12,359 bases of DNA from CAXSEF01 sp964236535 (GTDB lineage Bacteria; Pseudomonadota; Alphaproteobacteria; Acetobacterales; Acetobacteraceae). Both the position numbers and the translations under genes were made by a program. Shown here piece by piece: positions 6,673 through 12,359 of the stretch. Positions within the stretch are counted from its first letter, which is position 1, and each line of letters starts with the position of its first letter. The notes below the pieces were generated by a model, which saw only the letters and a list, made by a program, of their open reading frames with translations, made no database searches and was not told the DNA's origin. The stretch is taken from contig CAXSEF010000092.1 in assembly GCA_964236535.1 (NCBI GenBank), positions 1-12,359 of the forward strand, written 5' to 3'.

Positions 6673-7548
6673 ATGCGATTTACTGAGATCGGACAGCAGC
6701 TCAGGGCGTATCGCCTCGAGTCGGGCTTGCGCGCAGAGGAGATCGCAGCACGTCTCGGAGTGTCCCGCGCAGCACTTTATCGTTATGAGAAAGGCGAGGT
6801 GATCAAGCTCGATACGGTCAAGCGCCTGGCAGAGTTGCTCAAGATTTCTCCGCTTTCCCTGCTAGGCATTGGAGTAGAATATTATAGCCGGCCGATCGGC
6901 TTCCTGGAACGGGGTCGCCAGATCGAGGAGACCGCGGACCAGATCTTGCAGGTCTCAGGCCCCATATCCTACCTCATCACGTCGGACGCCTATGACGCGA
7001 CACTCGCCGCGTTATATGAGGAGGCAGCGGACCAGGCTGGAGACGACCGCACGGCCATGCGCACCATGGCCGAGCAGGTGCTCGGAATTATGACCAGCCG
7101 GAAACGGATGTACCAGGCCAGACGTCCGGGGATCATTGCGATGATCCCGGCTGGTGCGGTACAGCGCCTGCTGGAACGGGGTATCGGGGCTGGTGCGGCG
7201 ACGTCGGAGGCCTTGCGGTCACGCTGCCGCGAGGTGGCTGCGACGGAAGTAAGACACATTGCTGATACCATTGAGGCGGAGCCAATGGGTTTGCAATTTG
7301 GTGTTCTAGCGCACACCGAACTGTCGAGCTCGTTTGAGATCATGCGGTCGCGTGACCGGGCGGTCCTGGCAATGAACCCGTTCCGTCCGGACGGCGTTCC
7401 TGGTACCCAGGGTGGTGTCGCTATGATCACCGCTGCGGACGAGGCGATCACGGCTCATCAGCGCGTGGCCGAATCGCTGTGGCGAGAGGCGCTAAAGGGT
7501 GCATCAGCAGCCACTCACTTGCGTGAGTTGGTGTTGGCAGCAAGGTGA
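6673..7548 (+). CDS. XRE-family helix-turn-helix transcriptional regulator
   Basis: A 291-residue regulator. Residues about 5-62 form an HTH_3/XRE domain (IGQQLRAYRLESGLRAEEIA, LGVSRAALYRYEKGEVIKL, LAELLKISPLSLLGIG). The remaining ~230 residues are mostly helical and I recognise no named ligand domain in them; they may bind an effector. I chose ATG 6673 because the HTH then begins at residue 5 as is usual; an in-frame ATG at 6562 would add 37 residues lacking domain character. The start is preceded by a hairpin that could limit translation. The gene opens the plus-strand run that continues into the small Cys-rich ORF (GTGA overlap), Nudix, sulfurtransferase and cystathionine lyase genes, so it probably controls them and itself. 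The effector is unknown; a sulfur metabolite is an inference from the neighbours. Confidence 0.88.
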   Translation: MRFTEIGQQLRAYRLESGLRAEEIAARLGVSRAALYRYEKGEVIKLDTVKRLAELLKISPLSLLGIGVEYYSRPIGFLERGRQIEETADQILQVSGPISYLITSDAYDATLAALYEEAADQAGDDRTAMRTMAEQVLGIMTSRKRMYQARRPGIIAMIPAGAVQRLLERGIGAGAATSEALRSRCREVAATEVRHIADTIEAEPMGLQFGVLAHTELSSSFEIMRSRDRAVLAMNPFRPDGVPGTQGGVAMITAADEAITAHQRVAESLWREALKGASAATHLRELVLAAR

Positions 7549-7745
7549 ATCGCAGCGCGACCTGCGGATGGTGTCGGGAGGCGAAGGCAGGTGGCGTGCG
7601 ACGGGCCCATTATTCCGTCGCAGCTTTCCTGCGCCCTTGGCTCGCCGGCTGGAGGCAGAAACAACGGATGCTGGCCACTTACGAGGAGGGACAAAGCGTT
7701 CTAGACTTGGATGGTGAGTGTTCCTGCGCCTCTTGTCACGAGTGA
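7545..7745 (+). CDS. Small cysteine-rich protein with two CxxC motifs
   Basis: A 66-residue open frame starting with GTG that overlaps the regulator stop (GTGA at 7545-7548) and ending at 7745, 34 bases inside the start of the Nudix gene. Five cysteines occur: Cys7 and Cys10 (CGWC), Cys59, Cys61 and Cys64 (CSCASC near the C-terminus). The middle is basic and aromatic (HYSVAAFLRPWLAGWRQKQR). Paired CxxC motifs could bind zinc or act as redox thiols, which would suit a sulfur operon, but I know no matching family. The gap would otherwise be a 160-base hole in a tightly coupled operon, which favours a real gene. No strong ribosome site is needed if it is coupled to the regulator. Confidence 0.45.
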   Translation: MNRSATCGWCREAKAGGVRRAHYSVAAFLRPWLAGWRQKQRMLATYEEGQSVLDLDGECSCASCHE

Positions 7746-8356
7746 TGATGTCGAGATTGAAGGCACCAGAATGATCTGGCAGGGGCGCTTCTCGCTGCAG
7801 GTCGTCGGCTTTCGCAATTGCCGTTTCGATGGGTTCCGAACCGAGGTTCGGGAATGGGAATTATGGCGTCGGGAAGGCCGCGGCTGTCCTACCTTATGAC
7901 CCTGTCCAGGATGCGGTCGTGCTCATCGAGCAATTTCGCATCAGTGCCTTCGCCGCTGGCATTGACGCGGTGATGGTTGAAATGCCGGCTGGCATGTGCG
8001 ACGGCGAGGAAGAGGCGGAAGACACGGTGCTTCGCGAAGCCGAAGAAGAGACGAATCTTCTGGTCCACCATTTGCGACCAATTGGCACCTTCCTGCTAAG
8101 TCCAGGAGGCTGTGACGAGACGTGCAGCATCTTCGTAGGCCTCGTCTCTACTCCGCTTGCCGGAGAAGGTGGCCTGCTTGGCAGCGGCGGCTTACCCTAC
8201 GAGCAGGAAGACCTGCGGGTTCGGCTCTGCCCGACCAAAACCGCGATCGCCCGTGCCCTCCGGGATGATTACCCAAATTCCGTGACCACCATCGCCCTAC
8301 TTTGGCTTGCAGCCAATCGAGACCGCCTTCGGCAGGAATGGGCCGAGACACCATGA
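7711..8356 (+). CDS. ADP-ribose pyrophosphatase-type Nudix hydrolase, apparent +1 frameshift
   Basis: The Nudix hydrolase is split between two frames. The N-terminal part (ATG 7711, MVSVPAPLV to WELWRR) reads to about 7872; the rest (KAAAVLPYDPVQDAVVLIEQFR onward) is one frame later from 7874 to the stop at 8356. Dropping one G from the GGG at 7871-7873 gives about 214 residues, the normal length for NudF-type ADP-ribose pyrophosphatases. The Nudix box (G-x5-E-x7-REAEEETNL, reconstructed 94-116) has Asn where the final conserved Gly usually stands. SPGGCDE follows, as in this subfamily. The extra base may be real decay or a sequencing error. A start at ATG 7829 would still give 175 residues with the whole box but without the N-terminal strand domain used for dimerisation. 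The stop overlaps the sulfurtransferase start (ATGA). Confidence 0.82.
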
Positions 8357-9354
8357 TGGACGGCGCGGCGGTCTCAACATCGGGCATCTCAAACGACCGT
8401 CATAGCGTGGGGTCTCATCCTGACCCGGCCAGGATGCCTCCCCTGGTCAGCACCGGGTGGCTGGCCGCAAGGATCGGCGATCCCGAACTTGTGGTGTTCG
8501 ATTGTAGCTTTTTCCTGCCAACCGAGAAGCGCGATGCACAGGCGGAGTTCGCACAAGCTCACCTGCCGGGAGCACAGTTCTTCGACATCGAGGACATCGC
8601 CGATCCAGAGACCAACCTGCCGCACATGGTGCCAAGCATGGGTCGGTTCGCGCGTCTGATGGCAGAACTGGGCGTCTACAAGGACAGCGATATCGTCTTC
8701 TACGACTGCAAGGGGCTGTTCTCGGCCGCTCGGGGCTGGTGGATCATGCAGCTTTTTGGCCTCGGCAGAGCTATGGTGCTTGATGGTGGATTGCCGAAGT
8801 GGCAAGCCGAGGGTCGCGCAGTGGTGAGTGGAGCGGTGGCCGCCCGGCCACAACTCCCACCCTTGCTGACACTCCACGCGGGTCTGCTATGGGGTATCGG
8901 CGACATGCTGGACAACGTGCGCTCCGGAAATGCCGTTGTGTTGGACGCCCGCTCGGCCAAGCGATTTGCCGGCGAGCTGCCGGAGCCCAGGCCCGGGGTT
9001 GCGAACGGCCACATTCCGGGTGCGCGAAGCCTGCCCCACAACGAATTGCTTGCGATTGGCGGCACGATGCTGCAGCCAGCCGCCCTGCGAACGCGCCTCG
9101 CCTTTTCCGGCGTTGATGGTTCACGACCGGTCGTCACGACATGCGGGACCGGGGTAACGGCGGCAGTCATCAATCTCGCGCTCGTCGTGGCGGGGCTGCC
9201 GGCCGCAGCGCTCTACGATGGCTCATGGGCAGAGTGGGGAAGTCGTTCCGACACTCCCAAGGCGTTGGGGGCTGATGAAGGCTCGTCGCCCGCGGGAGAA
9301 CTCATGAGGGCAGAACCGACATGGGCCGTAGGTGTGGAACAGGCGACGAAATGA
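8353..9354 (+). CDS. sseA: 3-mercaptopyruvate/thiosulfate sulfurtransferase (SseA-like, two rhodanese domains)
   Basis: A 333-residue sulfurtransferase that would move sulfur from 3-mercaptopyruvate or thiosulfate to a thiol acceptor through a persulfide. The N-terminal inactive rhodanese domain spans about 30-160 (STGWLAARIGDPELVVFDCSF, AHLPGAQFFDIEDIAD, LPHMVPS, YDCKGLFSAARGWW, VLDGGLPKW). The C-terminal active domain spans about 180-300 (VVLDARSAKRFAGELPEPR, GHIPGARSLPHNELL) with catalytic Cys264 in CGTGVT (264-269); the CG(S/T)GVT loop is typical of the mercaptopyruvate sulfurtransferase group. It starts at ATG 8353, whose ATGA overlaps the Nudix stop, and ends in an ATGA with the cystathionine lyase. 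About 28 residues before the first domain are unconserved. Cys119 in the inactive domain is an extra thiol. It is part of the regulator-led operon. Confidence 0.92.
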   Translation: MMDGAAVSTSGISNDRHSVGSHPDPARMPPLVSTGWLAARIGDPELVVFDCSFFLPTEKRDAQAEFAQAHLPGAQFFDIEDIADPETNLPHMVPSMGRFARLMAELGVYKDSDIVFYDCKGLFSAARGWWIMQLFGLGRAMVLDGGLPKWQAEGRAVVSGAVAARPQLPPLLTLHAGLLWGIGDMLDNVRSGNAVVLDARSAKRFAGELPEPRPGVANGHIPGARSLPHNELLAIGGTMLQPAALRTRLAFSGVDGSRPVVTTCGTGVTAAVINLALVVAGLPAAALYDGSWAEWGSRSDTPKALGADEGSSPAGELMRAEPTWAVGVEQATK

Positions 9355-10538
9355 AGCAGCCGGGTCGGTTTGCCACACGCATGGCGCATGATGGCCGGCC
9401 AGGCGCTCGTGTGGCTGGACTGGTGAATCCACCCTTGTATCGGGGATCGACGGTCCTCCAGCCCAACGTCGCCGCACGACGTGCCGCGTCGCGCGCCGGT
9501 CTGGAGCAGGCATTGGTGTACGGGGTCATGGGCAACGCCACCCATCATGCTCTGGAAGATGTCGTGGCAGGTATCGAGGGCGGCACACGATGCCAGATCG
9601 TCTCGTCCGGCTTGGCCGCCGTCACAACCGCGCTGCTTGCCTTTCTTGGACAAGGTGACCACCTGCTGATGCCGGACAGCGTCTACGCCCCAAGTCGCGT
9701 GTTTTGTGACACGATGCTGCACCGCATGGGCGTGGAGACCAGCTACTACGACCCGATGATCTCAGCCGACCACCTGGAACGGCTCATTCGCTCAGCTACT
9801 AAGGTGCTTTTTCTAGAAAGTCCGGGTAGCCACACCTTTGAGGTGCAGGACGTCCCTGCGCTAGCGGCAATTGCGAGGACTCGCGGCTTGACCGTGTTAA
9901 TGGACAACACGTGGGGAATCCACCACTTCCAGCCATTTCAGCATGGGGTGGACGTATCCATTCAGGCGCTGACGAAATATGTAGGCGGGCATGCTGACGT
10001 ATTGCTCGGAGCAATCACCACCAACGGCGACAAGATATGGCCGCGGGTGCGCCAGGTGGCCCTCGAGCTCGGACAGTATGCCAGCCCGGACGATTGCTGG
10101 CTAGCGTTACGCGGCGCCAGAACTCTGGCAATCCGTCTTCAGCACCAGCACGCAGCCGGGCTGCATGTGGCAAACTGGATGCAGGACCGGCCGGAGGTAC
10201 TGCGTGTGCTTCATCCAGGGCTGCCTGGCGCTCCGGGACATGAGTTGTGGCGTAGGGACTTCACCGGCGCGAGCTCGTTGTTCGGCGTCGTCTTTCACCC
10301 ACGCTACGAAGCGGCGGCAATAGAGAGATTGCTGGATGGCTTGAAACTGTTCGGGCTTGGTGCGTCATGGGGCGGCTTCGAGAGCCTTGTGCTCCCAACA
10401 GCTGGTCTGGTGCGAACCGCAGGATCCGGCATTCTGGACGGACAAACCATCCGCATCCATATCGGACTTGAAGACACAGAAGACTTGATTGCCGATCTTT
10501 CTCAGGGTTTGACTTGTCTCGAATTCATCGAGTCGTAG
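9351..10538 (+). CDS. metC: Cystathionine beta-lyase (MetC type, Cys/Met PLP-dependent enzyme)
   Basis: A 395-residue PLP enzyme predicted to split L-cystathionine into homocysteine, pyruvate and ammonia, in methionine synthesis. Lys209 in SIQALTKYVGGHADVLLGA is the Schiff-base lysine. Asp185 (MDNTW) should contact the PLP ring nitrogen and Tyr112 (SVYAPSR) stack on it. The C-terminus (LFGLGASWGGFESLVLP, IRIHIGLEDTEDLIADL) is characteristic of bacterial MetC and carries the carboxylate-binding Arg. At the subunit-interface motif, usually Tyr-x-Arg-x-Gly, this protein reads YGVMGNAT (57-64), with Val59 in place of the phosphate-binding Arg. The ATG at 9351 overlaps the sulfurtransferase stop (ATGA); the frame opens at 9321 but that start lies inside the upstream gene. 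Some family members also release H2S from cysteine, which would match the sulfurtransferase neighbour, but that is inference. Confidence 0.92.
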   Translation: MKQPGRFATRMAHDGRPGARVAGLVNPPLYRGSTVLQPNVAARRAASRAGLEQALVYGVMGNATHHALEDVVAGIEGGTRCQIVSSGLAAVTTALLAFLGQGDHLLMPDSVYAPSRVFCDTMLHRMGVETSYYDPMISADHLERLIRSATKVLFLESPGSHTFEVQDVPALAAIARTRGLTVLMDNTWGIHHFQPFQHGVDVSIQALTKYVGGHADVLLGAITTNGDKIWPRVRQVALELGQYASPDDCWLALRGARTLAIRLQHQHAAGLHVANWMQDRPEVLRVLHPGLPGAPGHELWRRDFTGASSLFGVVFHPRYEAAAIERLLDGLKLFGLGASWGGFESLVLPTAGLVRTAGSGILDGQTIRIHIGLEDTEDLIADLSQGLTCLEFIES

Positions 10539-10709
10539 CGGACGGGCCGGGACATGACAAATTTGCTACTTGTATCGCGATCGAGTTCCGTCATCCGCGC
10601 CTCAACTCGAACCAGGAAACGTCGCGGCGTTGATGCTTCCCCGGACAACAGGGATATCTTGGTCTGGCTAGTCTTAAGAAGCAAATAAGAGCATGGGTCA
10701 GAGACTAAA
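10539..10709. other. 171-base gap between metC and hisI
   Basis: I see no intrinsic terminator after metC. A TTGATG at 10630 and TATCTT at 10655 have a 19-base spacer, too long to be a convincing promoter. Only a weak AGAGA precedes the hisI ATG. Confidence 0.4.
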
Positions 10710-11084
10710 ATGCAGCTGATCTACGATGCGCGCGGACTGGTCCCTGCGATTGCACAACAACACGATACAGGCGAAGTGTTGATGCTTGCATGGATGAACA
10801 AGACAGCCGTAGCAGAAACGTTGTCAACCCGGAAGGTCTGCTATTGGAGCCGCAGCCGGGGCAAGCTATGGCGTAAAGGCGAGACCTCCGGGCAGACCCA
10901 GCGCCTTATTGAACTTAGGGTTGATTGTGACAACGACGCATTGTTGCTGCTGGTCGATCAAACAGGGGTAGCGTGCCATACCGGCCGTCGCTCCTGCTTT
11001 TACCAGGGGGAGCGGGACGGAAAGCTTGTCGACACACTGCCGATCATTACATCTGTTGCACAACTTTATCCTGGGGAGCTTTAA
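10710..11084 (+). CDS. hisI: Phosphoribosyl-AMP cyclohydrolase
   Basis: A 124-residue HisI that opens the ring of phosphoribosyl-AMP in the third step of histidine biosynthesis, in the cytosol. Family motifs are complete: GEVLMLAWMN (21-30), YWSRSRGKLWRKGETSGQTQ (45-64), DCDND (72-76; Asp72, Asp74, Asp76 bind Mg2+) and TGVACHTGRRSCFY (85-98). Cys73, Cys89 and Cys96 are the zinc ligands with the expected spacing. It has no HisE (PR-ATP pyrophosphatase) domain, so it is the monofunctional form, normal for alphaproteobacteria. No other his gene is in the window. It stands 171 bases after metC, so it probably has its own promoter. A T-run (11086-11091) and then IS debris begin just after its stop; the C-terminus looks complete. 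Confidence 0.95.
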   Translation: MQLIYDARGLVPAIAQQHDTGEVLMLAWMNKTAVAETLSTRKVCYWSRSRGKLWRKGETSGQTQRLIELRVDCDNDALLLLVDQTGVACHTGRRSCFYQGERDGKLVDTLPIITSVAQLYPGEL

Positions 11085-11091
11085 CTTTTTT

Positions 11092-11300
11092 ATGGAATGC
11101 GCCCCTGTGGGTGGACGATATCATGCGGCAGTTTTGACCTGCTGGCGGGCGTGCCGACCCTCGAAGGCAGCGGGGCTGAGACAGCCGAGGGCTGAGTGCA
11201 GCCGATGGGCATTGCAGACCTGATCGATGAAGCGAGGCAGATCGGCAGCGACGTCGGCTAATGTCTCGCAAGCCACCGGATAGACGGCTTCGACCTTCAT
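11092..11300 (-). mobile_element. IS3-family element fragment (3' end)
   Basis: This includes the OrfB remnant and about 28 bases beyond its stop. The outer end is probably near the TGGAATGCGCCCC at about 11093, 8 bases after the hisI stop. The exact end and any target duplication cannot be set because the other end is absent. Confidence 0.55.
11121..11300 (-). pseudogene. IS3-family transposase OrfB, C-terminal remnant
   Basis: The last 59 codons of an IS3-family OrfB: KVEAVYP, then FIDQVCNAHRLHSALGCLSPAAFE and a KTAA ending. The pattern N-x-RLHSALGxLSP is the standard IS3 OrfB C-terminus. The integrase core with its catalytic residues is missing because the sequence changes abruptly at about 11300, where a second element begins. 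The frame stays open far upstream by chance, giving a false 357-codon ORF. Cys appears where Tyr is common (VCNAHR, LGCLSP), which suggests drift in a dead copy. Confidence 0.82.
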
Positions 11301-11366
11301 TGTCCTCTGCCCCAGAGTTGAGCGGGACACTTCACAAGCGGACGCTGTCTGCGACGTAGGTAAACA

Positions 11367-11717
11367 ATGACGACAGAGGCAACGACGGCCGCAGAGGCGG
11401 TGGGCCCTGGTCGGGGCGGCCGGCTGTCGCGGCAGCGCAAGCGCGACGCGGTGCTCCGGCTGCTGCGCGGCGAGGACCTGGAGACGCTCTCTCGCACCCT
11501 GGGCGTGACGGCAGCGCCACTGAGCGGCTGGCGCGACACTTTCCTGTCGGCTGGAGAGGCCAGCCTGGCGAACCGGCCTGTGGATGCAGGAGAACTCGAG
11601 AGCGGGCGGCTGAAAGCCAGGCTGGGCGAAATGCTGCTCGAGCGCGAGCTTCTGGAGGCCAGGGTCGCTGCCCTGGAGGGCGGGCGCCCTTTGGTCCGGC
11701 GGAGGTCGAGGCGATGA
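11367..11717 (+). CDS. IS3-family transposase OrfA
   Basis: A 116-residue OrfA. A helix-turn-helix lies at about 24-56 (RQRKRDAVLRLLRGEDLETLSRTLGVTAAPLSGWRDTFL). It is followed by EASLANRP, then a heptad-rich, leucine-zipper-like helix (ELESGRLKARLGEMLLERELLEARVAALEGGRPL, about 75-108), the usual OrfA multimerisation segment. In IS3 elements OrfA binds the terminal repeats and joins OrfB in a frameshifted OrfAB transposase. Its TGA overlaps the orfB ATG (ATGA at 11714-11717). OrfA itself looks intact, but the element is dead because orfB is broken. Confidence 0.87.
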   Translation: MTTEATTAAEAVGPGRGGRLSRQRKRDAVLRLLRGEDLETLSRTLGVTAAPLSGWRDTFLSAGEASLANRPVDAGELESGRLKARLGEMLLERELLEARVAALEGGRPLVRRRSRR

Positions 11718-11971
11718 GCCGGTGGGCCTCCCCGAGCGGCGGCAAGCCTTGTGGCATCGCCCGGGTGTGCCGGATCTGGCGCGCCGCGCGAGCCACCCTC
11801 TAGCGCCGCCGCAGGCCACACCCGGCAGAGCCCCTGCGGCGAAGCGGACCGGCAGGACCGATGCCGGATGCGGCACTCGTCGAGCGGATCCGTGCCGTCC
11901 TGTCCGCCAGCCCCTTCCACGGCAAGGGCCATCGCAAGGTATGGACCCGCCTGCGCTTTGCCGGTGTGCGC
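11714..11971 (+). pseudogene. IS3-family transposase OrfB, N-terminal part with amber codon
   Basis: The frame from ATG 11714 reads MSRWASPSGGKPCGIARVCRIWRAAR-like OrfB sequence, meets TAG at 11801-11803 (codon 30, where family members have Tyr: one base change from TAC or TAT), then continues with PMPDAALVERIRAVLSASPFHGKGHRKVWTRLRFAGVR, typical of the HTH_21 region of IS3 OrfB. Homology stops at about 11970, where IS21 sequence starts, so the whole DDE catalytic core is missing. Confidence 0.8.
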
Positions 11972-12359
11972 TGCGAAACAGCGTGCAATAGTTTCCACCC
12001 TGGTCCGTGCGATCATCCGGCGTTGCGCTGGAGAGTCTGGGGTGTTGTTCATGGATTTGATTGCCGAGATCCGGCGCTGTCATCTGGTCAGCAAGGAGAG
12101 CATCAGTTCGATCGCGCGTGACCTGAACCTGTCTTGCCCGACGGTTCGCAAGCATTGCCGCAGTCAGTGCGAGCCGCTTTACCGCCACAAGCAACCAACA
12201 CCGACGCTGGGTGGGTTCCAGAGGATGCTGGAGGATTGGCTACCAACCGAACGCCTGCTTCCGAAAGCCCAGCGTCGTACCGCCCGGCGGCTGTTCGAAG
12301 GTTTGCAAGCCAAGGGCTCCGTGGCGCCTATGACAGCGTGCAGCGGTATGTGCGACGCT
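11972..12359 (+). mobile_element. IS21-family element, left part, runs off the window
   Basis: The left end probably lies at TGCGAAACAGCGTGC (11972), the first base after OrfB homology is lost. This stretch includes GAAAC...GTTTC as a short inverted repeat. istA follows at 12051. The right part, with istB, is outside the window. Confidence 0.6.
12051..12359 (+). pseudogene. istA: IS21-family transposase IstA, N-terminal part, frameshifted
   Basis: From ATG 12051 the frame reads MDLIAEIRRCHLVSKESISSIARDLNLSCPTVRKHCR, the IstA N-terminal helix-turn-helix, then LPKAQRRTARRLFEGLQAKG, a strongly conserved IS21 segment. After GLQAKG (12299-12317) the family continuation RGAYDSVQRYVRR is in the next frame, so one base appears to be missing at about 12318-12320. 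No stop appears before the window ends, so the partial frame is open. IstA would be the DDE transposase; its catalytic core lies beyond the edge. Cys replaces common residues in several places (RRCH, SCPTVRKHC), which suggests an old or decaying copy. Confidence 0.82.

Larger units (their letters stand above)
11301..11971 (+). mobile_element. Second IS3-family element, truncated by IS21
   Basis: It begins at about 11301 with TGTCCTCTGCCCC, exactly where the minus-strand OrfB homology stops, and carries orfA plus the start of orfB. It ends at about 11971, where OrfB homology is lost and IS21 sequence begins. Ends are inferred from loss of protein homology. Confidence 0.6.

Noticed and set aside
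10630..10660. TTGATG/TATCTT promoter for hisI
   Set aside because: The 19-base spacer and weak matches make it no better than chance.
11722..11991. 89-codon plus-strand open frame
   Set aside because: It is an out-of-frame reading of the orfB pseudogene; the true frame from 11714 carries the family sequence.
11121..12194. 357-codon minus-strand open frame over the IS region
   Set aside because: Only its last 59 codons resemble a protein (IS3 OrfB). The rest is antisense to OrfA, OrfB and IstA, so it is a chance fusion across element junctions.
1..12359. CRISPR array, tRNA, rRNA or known riboswitch
   Set aside because: No regularly spaced repeats, cloverleaf with a T-loop, or rRNA segment was seen on either strand.

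Overview
The window is about 60% GC or more and reads like a chromosomal segment of an alphaproteobacterium. The family set (UdgX fused to DUF4130 next to a radical SAM partner, yraN, a proline-rich TonB, MetC and HisI types) and the IS3/IS21 elements recall Rhodospirillales/Acetobacteraceae. That placement is inferred from memory of such genomes, not from a search.

Minus-strand block (92-6110, transcribed right to left): a YdiK-type AI-2E family transporter (5055-6110), then an orphan TonB energy transducer (3645-4901) whose end overlaps yraN (3248-3658) by 14 bases. After a 308-base gap with only weak hairpins comes a two-gene DNA-repair unit: a radical SAM protein ending in a helix-hairpin-helix (1707-2939) and a protein joining a DUF4130 domain to a UdgX-type uracil-DNA glycosylase with the KRRIH motif (92-1636). 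The 70-base gap between these two holds a perfect 14-base palindrome.

A divergent 490-base intergenic region (6180-6672) separates the blocks. It contains CATCTG-type repeats, a perfect hairpin with a GCAA loop, and a nested hairpin just upstream of the regulator's start codon.

Plus-strand block (6673-10538): an XRE-type regulator, a 66-residue cysteine-rich ORF starting on the regulator's stop (GTGA), an ADP-ribose pyrophosphatase-type Nudix gene with an apparent +1 frameshift, a 3-mercaptopyruvate sulfurtransferase and a cystathionine beta-lyase. The last three are tied by ATGA overlaps, so this looks like one translationally coupled sulfur/thiol operon under its own regulator. A separate hisI (10710-11084) follows.

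The right end (about 11092-12359) is a nest of broken insertion sequences: an IS3-family transposase C-terminus on the minus strand, abutted at about 11300 by a second IS3-family element with an amber codon in orfB, itself cut at about 11972 by the left end of an IS21-family element whose istA appears frameshifted and runs off the window.

The most interesting items are the UdgX-DUF4130/radical SAM pair and the regulator-led sulfur operon with its small CxxC protein and structured leader. No tRNA, rRNA, CRISPR array, riboswitch or convincing intrinsic terminator was seen.
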